From Acanthochlamys bracteata (Eukaryota; Streptophyta; Magnoliopsida; Pandanales; Velloziaceae), in assembly GCA_019914995.1 (NCBI GenBank), contig CM034136.1, forward strand, positions 2,929,270-2,993,269: a stretch of DNA of 64,000 nt. Reading direction: 5' to 3'. The position numbers and the translations under genes were made by a program. The notes below the pieces were generated by a model. The model saw nothing but the letters and a program-made list of their open reading frames with translations, was not told where the DNA came from and searched no databases. The stretch's first letter is position 1, and each line of letters starts with the position of its first letter. This document shows positions 61,473 through 64,000 of the stretch, one piece after another.

Positions 61473-62915
61473 CTAGTTGTTGTTGCTGCTACGAATGGAT
61501 TCGACGAAGGCGTTGATGGTGTTCATGTCGGCCATATAGGTATGAGTGAAGTCAACCAGTTGACCCCATTTGAAGTCCGGGTAAACCCTTGGGTGCTCCG
61601 AGTCCACTAGAGTCTCCGGCGGTGTTATAATTGTGCTCCTGTTAGGGTTTAAGAAGAAGGCAAGTGACTTCCTCTCAGTCTTGTCGTTCACCACTGCACG
61701 GTGCAGGCAGCTCTTATACCTCTTGTTCGTCAGTGCCTACAAATAGAAAACATTAATTACTAGTTTTTCGAAATTTGTCAAACTACAACTACAAAACATT
61801 AATTACAAAGGTAAACATTAGTTTTTCTTTGCAAAACCATACATGAATCTACAAAAACTCCAGTCATTGCCATATATATGCATGCATGGACTTTAGTGAG
61901 ACAAATTAATAACTACATTAATTGATGATGAAATCAACAAGGCATGCACTTACCATGAGAGTATCGCCAATCATAATGATGAATTCATTAGGTCTGGGTG
62001 TCACCGCCTGCCACTTGCCTCCGGAAAAGACCTGCAACCCAGGTATGTCATCTTGGCTAAGGATAGTCACGGAGGTTCCATCGCAATGGGGGCCGGTACC
62101 GAGGGTGAGCTGTGGCTGCTGGCACGGCGGGTAGTAGTTGACCCTCATGATTGATTCACTCCCCTTGAAGTAGTCTACAAGAGTTGATCTTTCTAGTCCC
62201 AGGCTCACGCCAAGCATCTCGACGATCTCCAGCGACAGCTTGTGCATCATATTGCAGTACTCTTCCCAAACCATGCTACACATATGCACCAAATTATTTA
62301 ACAATATATACAACAGAAATCTGTACTATGCATACATGCATATATAAACATAAAGCTTTTAGATCAACTAGTCTTTTATTCAGGTAAATATTTTACATAC
62401 CCGAAGTCATGGAAGTTTTGGCCCATGGTTTCGACAAAATAGTCATGAATGGAACCAGAAGCACCGGGGTCTGAAAGATGACGAATAGAGAGAGTCTCCT
62501 TCCATGGGAGCTTGGCAGACCACCTATCTGTGAAGCTGCTACTGTAGCCGTAACTCTCTCTGGACTTTCTCTGAGCACGATTCTTTTCGGATAGCGGCAT
62601 TTTAAAGAATTGATCGGTGATCCGATAAACCTTGGCAATGAACTCAGAATCAACGTTGTGGTTCTTGAGATGGAAGAAGCCGACGGTTTCGCAAGCTCTG
62701 CGAACTGCTTCCAGGATTTCTTTAGATGCCTGCGGATCGTTGATGCATGACTGAAGCTTATGGAAATCGATAACCGGTGCATTTTGCTCTTCAATAAGGC
62801 CATCGTCAACCTTCGTCTTGAAATCATCGGGCCACACAAGCTGGGTAGGAATGTTCGCTTGCTTGTTCAAGTTTACTGCATCAAAAACCAGTTGTGAACT
62901 GTCAATGGTGGCCAT
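61473..62915 (-). CDS. GA20ox: Gibberellin 20-oxidase (2-oxoglutarate/Fe(II)-dependent dioxygenase)
   Basis: Exons 62401-62915, 61954-62275 and 61736-61473 join through GT-AG introns to 366 residues. The cytosolic enzyme oxidises C-20 of GA12/GA53 stepwise to GA9/GA20, a control point of gibberellin synthesis. GA20ox hallmarks are LPWKET (136-141) and NYYPPC (218-223). Fe ligands are His235 and Asp237 (in GPHCD) and His291 (in CLHRAVVN); the 2-oxoglutarate-binding RxS is Arg301/Ser303. The DIOX_N domain lies at about 46-150. Three exons and this length fit the family. The start is ATG 62915 (MATIDSSQLV); an in-frame GTG 15 bases upstream is not a credible plant start. LTLGTGPHCDGTSVTILSQD shows small changes from the usual motif (Gly for Pro after the ligand Asp), but all catalytic residues are present. 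Confidence 0.94.
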
Positions 62916-63129
62916 GCTATCTAGTTTCACAAGAGTTGTGACCGGCTGCAGGCGTTACAATGTTTTCTCTTGTTGATTTTGATATATGTGAACAGAGTAG
63001 CATGTAACTCGTGATGCCGAGCGGAGTTTTAAAATCATTTTGTTTGTTGTATTGAATGCGGGCAATTAGTCTTTGATATATCCGAACTTTTTAATAACAG
63101 CAAAACTAAAAAGAAGACGTATGATTAAC
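62916..63129 (-). promoter_or_regulatory. Proximal promoter of the GA20-oxidase gene
   Basis: The minus strand has a CATATATCA TATA-like sequence at about 62976-62984, roughly 65 bases before the start codon, implying a short 5' UTR of about 35 bases. No other element could be called with confidence. Confidence 0.4.
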
Positions 63130-63510
63130 ATGTATGTATGTTACTCTTTTAGGGGTACTCCCTCTTGATTATGGCTGAAATATCCTCCAAATTCAATCTC
63201 CACAGTTGGATATAAAAATTTATGAGTTAGAAATAAACTCACAAAATTTCAGTTTAATCGGATTGTAAATCGATATCCATTTGTTCACTTGATCAAAATA
63301 AACAAAATTATATAAAACATATATTCTGAAATTTTTTAATTTTTGTCATTTTGATCAAATGACTGAATAAAGGTGAATCTATGATTTGATTATGCCAAAA
63401 TTTGGTGAGTACATTTCTAACTCATGACTTTTCATATCCAATAGTATAGATTGAACTTGGAGGTCACTTTGGTCATAAATCGGATCGGATATGAAATGCC
63501 CGAAAGTGCC
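63130..63510. repeat. Long foldback repeat A upstream of GA20ox
   Basis: An imperfect palindrome. Left-arm landmarks CCTCCAAATTCAATCTCC, GTTGGATATAAAAATTTATG, AGTTAGAAATAAACTCAC and CACTTGATCAAAATAA pair with right-arm complements CCTCCAAGTTCAATCTAT, ATTGGATATGAAAAGTCATG, AGTTAGAAATGTACTCAC and CATTTGATCAAAATGA. The centre is near 63330. It looks like a MITE with arms extending almost to the middle. Outer borders are approximate. Confidence 0.75.
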
Positions 63511-63715
63511 CGTATATGTATATGGATACTTTCTCTTCTAAAGACAGTTCCACGCACTCTATAATAATTTTTTACCGTAGAGACATTTAAATCTAATCTT
63601 TACCGTTGAATATAATGAATTATAAATAGATAATGTGCTGACAAAAATATTACCTCAATCAGACTACGGGATCGACCTTCATCTTCTCACTTGATCAAAA
63701 TAATACAAAACAGAA

Positions 63716-63746
<31 letters not shown>

Positions 63747-63952
63747 CCAAGTTTTACTATTTATGTCATCTTAATCAAGTGGACAGATAGATGTCGATTC
63801 GTGATTCGATTGAGATAAAATTTTGTCAATATTTTACCGACTCATATTTTATATTTCTAATAGTAGAGATTGAATTTAGTGATCTCTACTGCCAAGAATG
63901 ACTATGGAGTGCCTTTAAGAGAGAGTATATCTATCTCTCATATATATACACA
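63511..63952. repeat. Long foldback repeat B, adjacent and related to A
   Basis: A second imperfect palindrome centred on the (TA)n run at 63716-63744. Left landmarks ACTTTCTCTTCTAAAG, CCACGCACTCTATAAT, CCGTAGAGACATTTAAATC and CTTCTCACTTGATCAAAAT pair with right-arm complements ACTCTCTCTTAAAGG, GCACTCCATAGTC, GGCAGTAGAGATCAC and CTGTCCACTTGATTAAG. The inner CACTTGATCAAAAT and ATTCAATCT blocks are shared with foldback A, so both belong to one family. Confidence 0.75.
63716..63744. repeat. (TA)n microsatellite at the loop of foldback B
   Basis: About 14 TA units at the centre of the palindrome. Confidence 0.93.
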
Positions 63953-64000
63953 CATTTTAATTATATCTTTTTGTTGGAACTCTCAAGTTAATTTTGATGA

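Noticed and set aside
62913..62930. Five-residue N-terminal extension of GA20ox starting at 62930
   Set aside because: The codon at 62930-62928 is GTG, not ATG. The first in-frame ATG is at 62915, so the protein begins MATIDSSQLV.
1..64000. tRNA, rRNA, CRISPR array or organelle-derived segments
   Set aside because: No tRNA A/B-box pairs with a cloverleaf, no rRNA motifs, no regularly spaced short repeats and no recognisable organelle genes were found by eye. A covariance-model scan would be decisive and could not be run.

Overview
The window is nuclear DNA of a flowering plant, most likely a eudicot or early-diverging angiosperm with long introns. Evidence is the strongly AT-rich non-coding DNA, genes split by GT-AG introns (two of them 5.1 kb and 7.7 kb), plant versions of the encoded proteins, and dense insertion of MITEs, Copia, hAT, CACTA and PIF/Harbinger-type elements. 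No bacterial operon, CRISPR array, rRNA or tRNA gene was seen. The species cannot be named from the sequence.

Genes, left to right: the first exons of an SR34/SR30-type splicing factor (766-1250, minus, running off the left edge); an intronless membrane J-protein of the DnaJ49/DNAJB12 type (5051-6097, plus); two degenerate tandem copies of an unrecognised Q-rich gene (9.8-17.1 kb, minus), one split by a Copia retrotransposon and the other beside a small CACTA element; an intronless three-helix membrane protein of unknown function (23489-23857, minus); complex I subunit NDUFS5 (26278-31630, minus, 2 exons); an unrecognised two-exon plant protein (38014-40735, plus); the LYR-motif complex III assembly factor MZM1/LYRM7 (44144-52175, plus, 2 exons); and a gibberellin 20-oxidase (61473-62915, minus, 3 exons). 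The genes are independent housekeeping or hormone genes and do not form a cluster, although two of them (NDUFS5, MZM1) serve the mitochondrial respiratory chain.

Mobile DNA fills most of the rest. The clearest elements have target-site duplications (TSDs): Copia 11807-16565 (TSD GAAGT), CACTA MITE 10744-11129 (TSD AGC), Tourist-like MITE 27038-27290 (TSD TAA), a 2.65-kb Harbinger-type element 33970-36619 (TSD TAA) with another MITE nested inside, and a 544-bp GTGACA-ended repeat 41402-41945 (TSD AATTGCAT) nested in an older MITE. The MZM1 intron holds the wreckage of a hAT transposase and a Copia integrase.

The most unusual structures are an 810-bp TRIM-like foldback at 56968-57777, whose two outer ends are both LTR 5' ends yet are flanked by TTAAT on each side; two related long foldbacks side by side upstream of the GA20-oxidase (about 63130-63952); and a three-copy diverged tandem repeat of roughly 350 bp inside the NDUFS5 intron. 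I found no convincing new multi-gene system.
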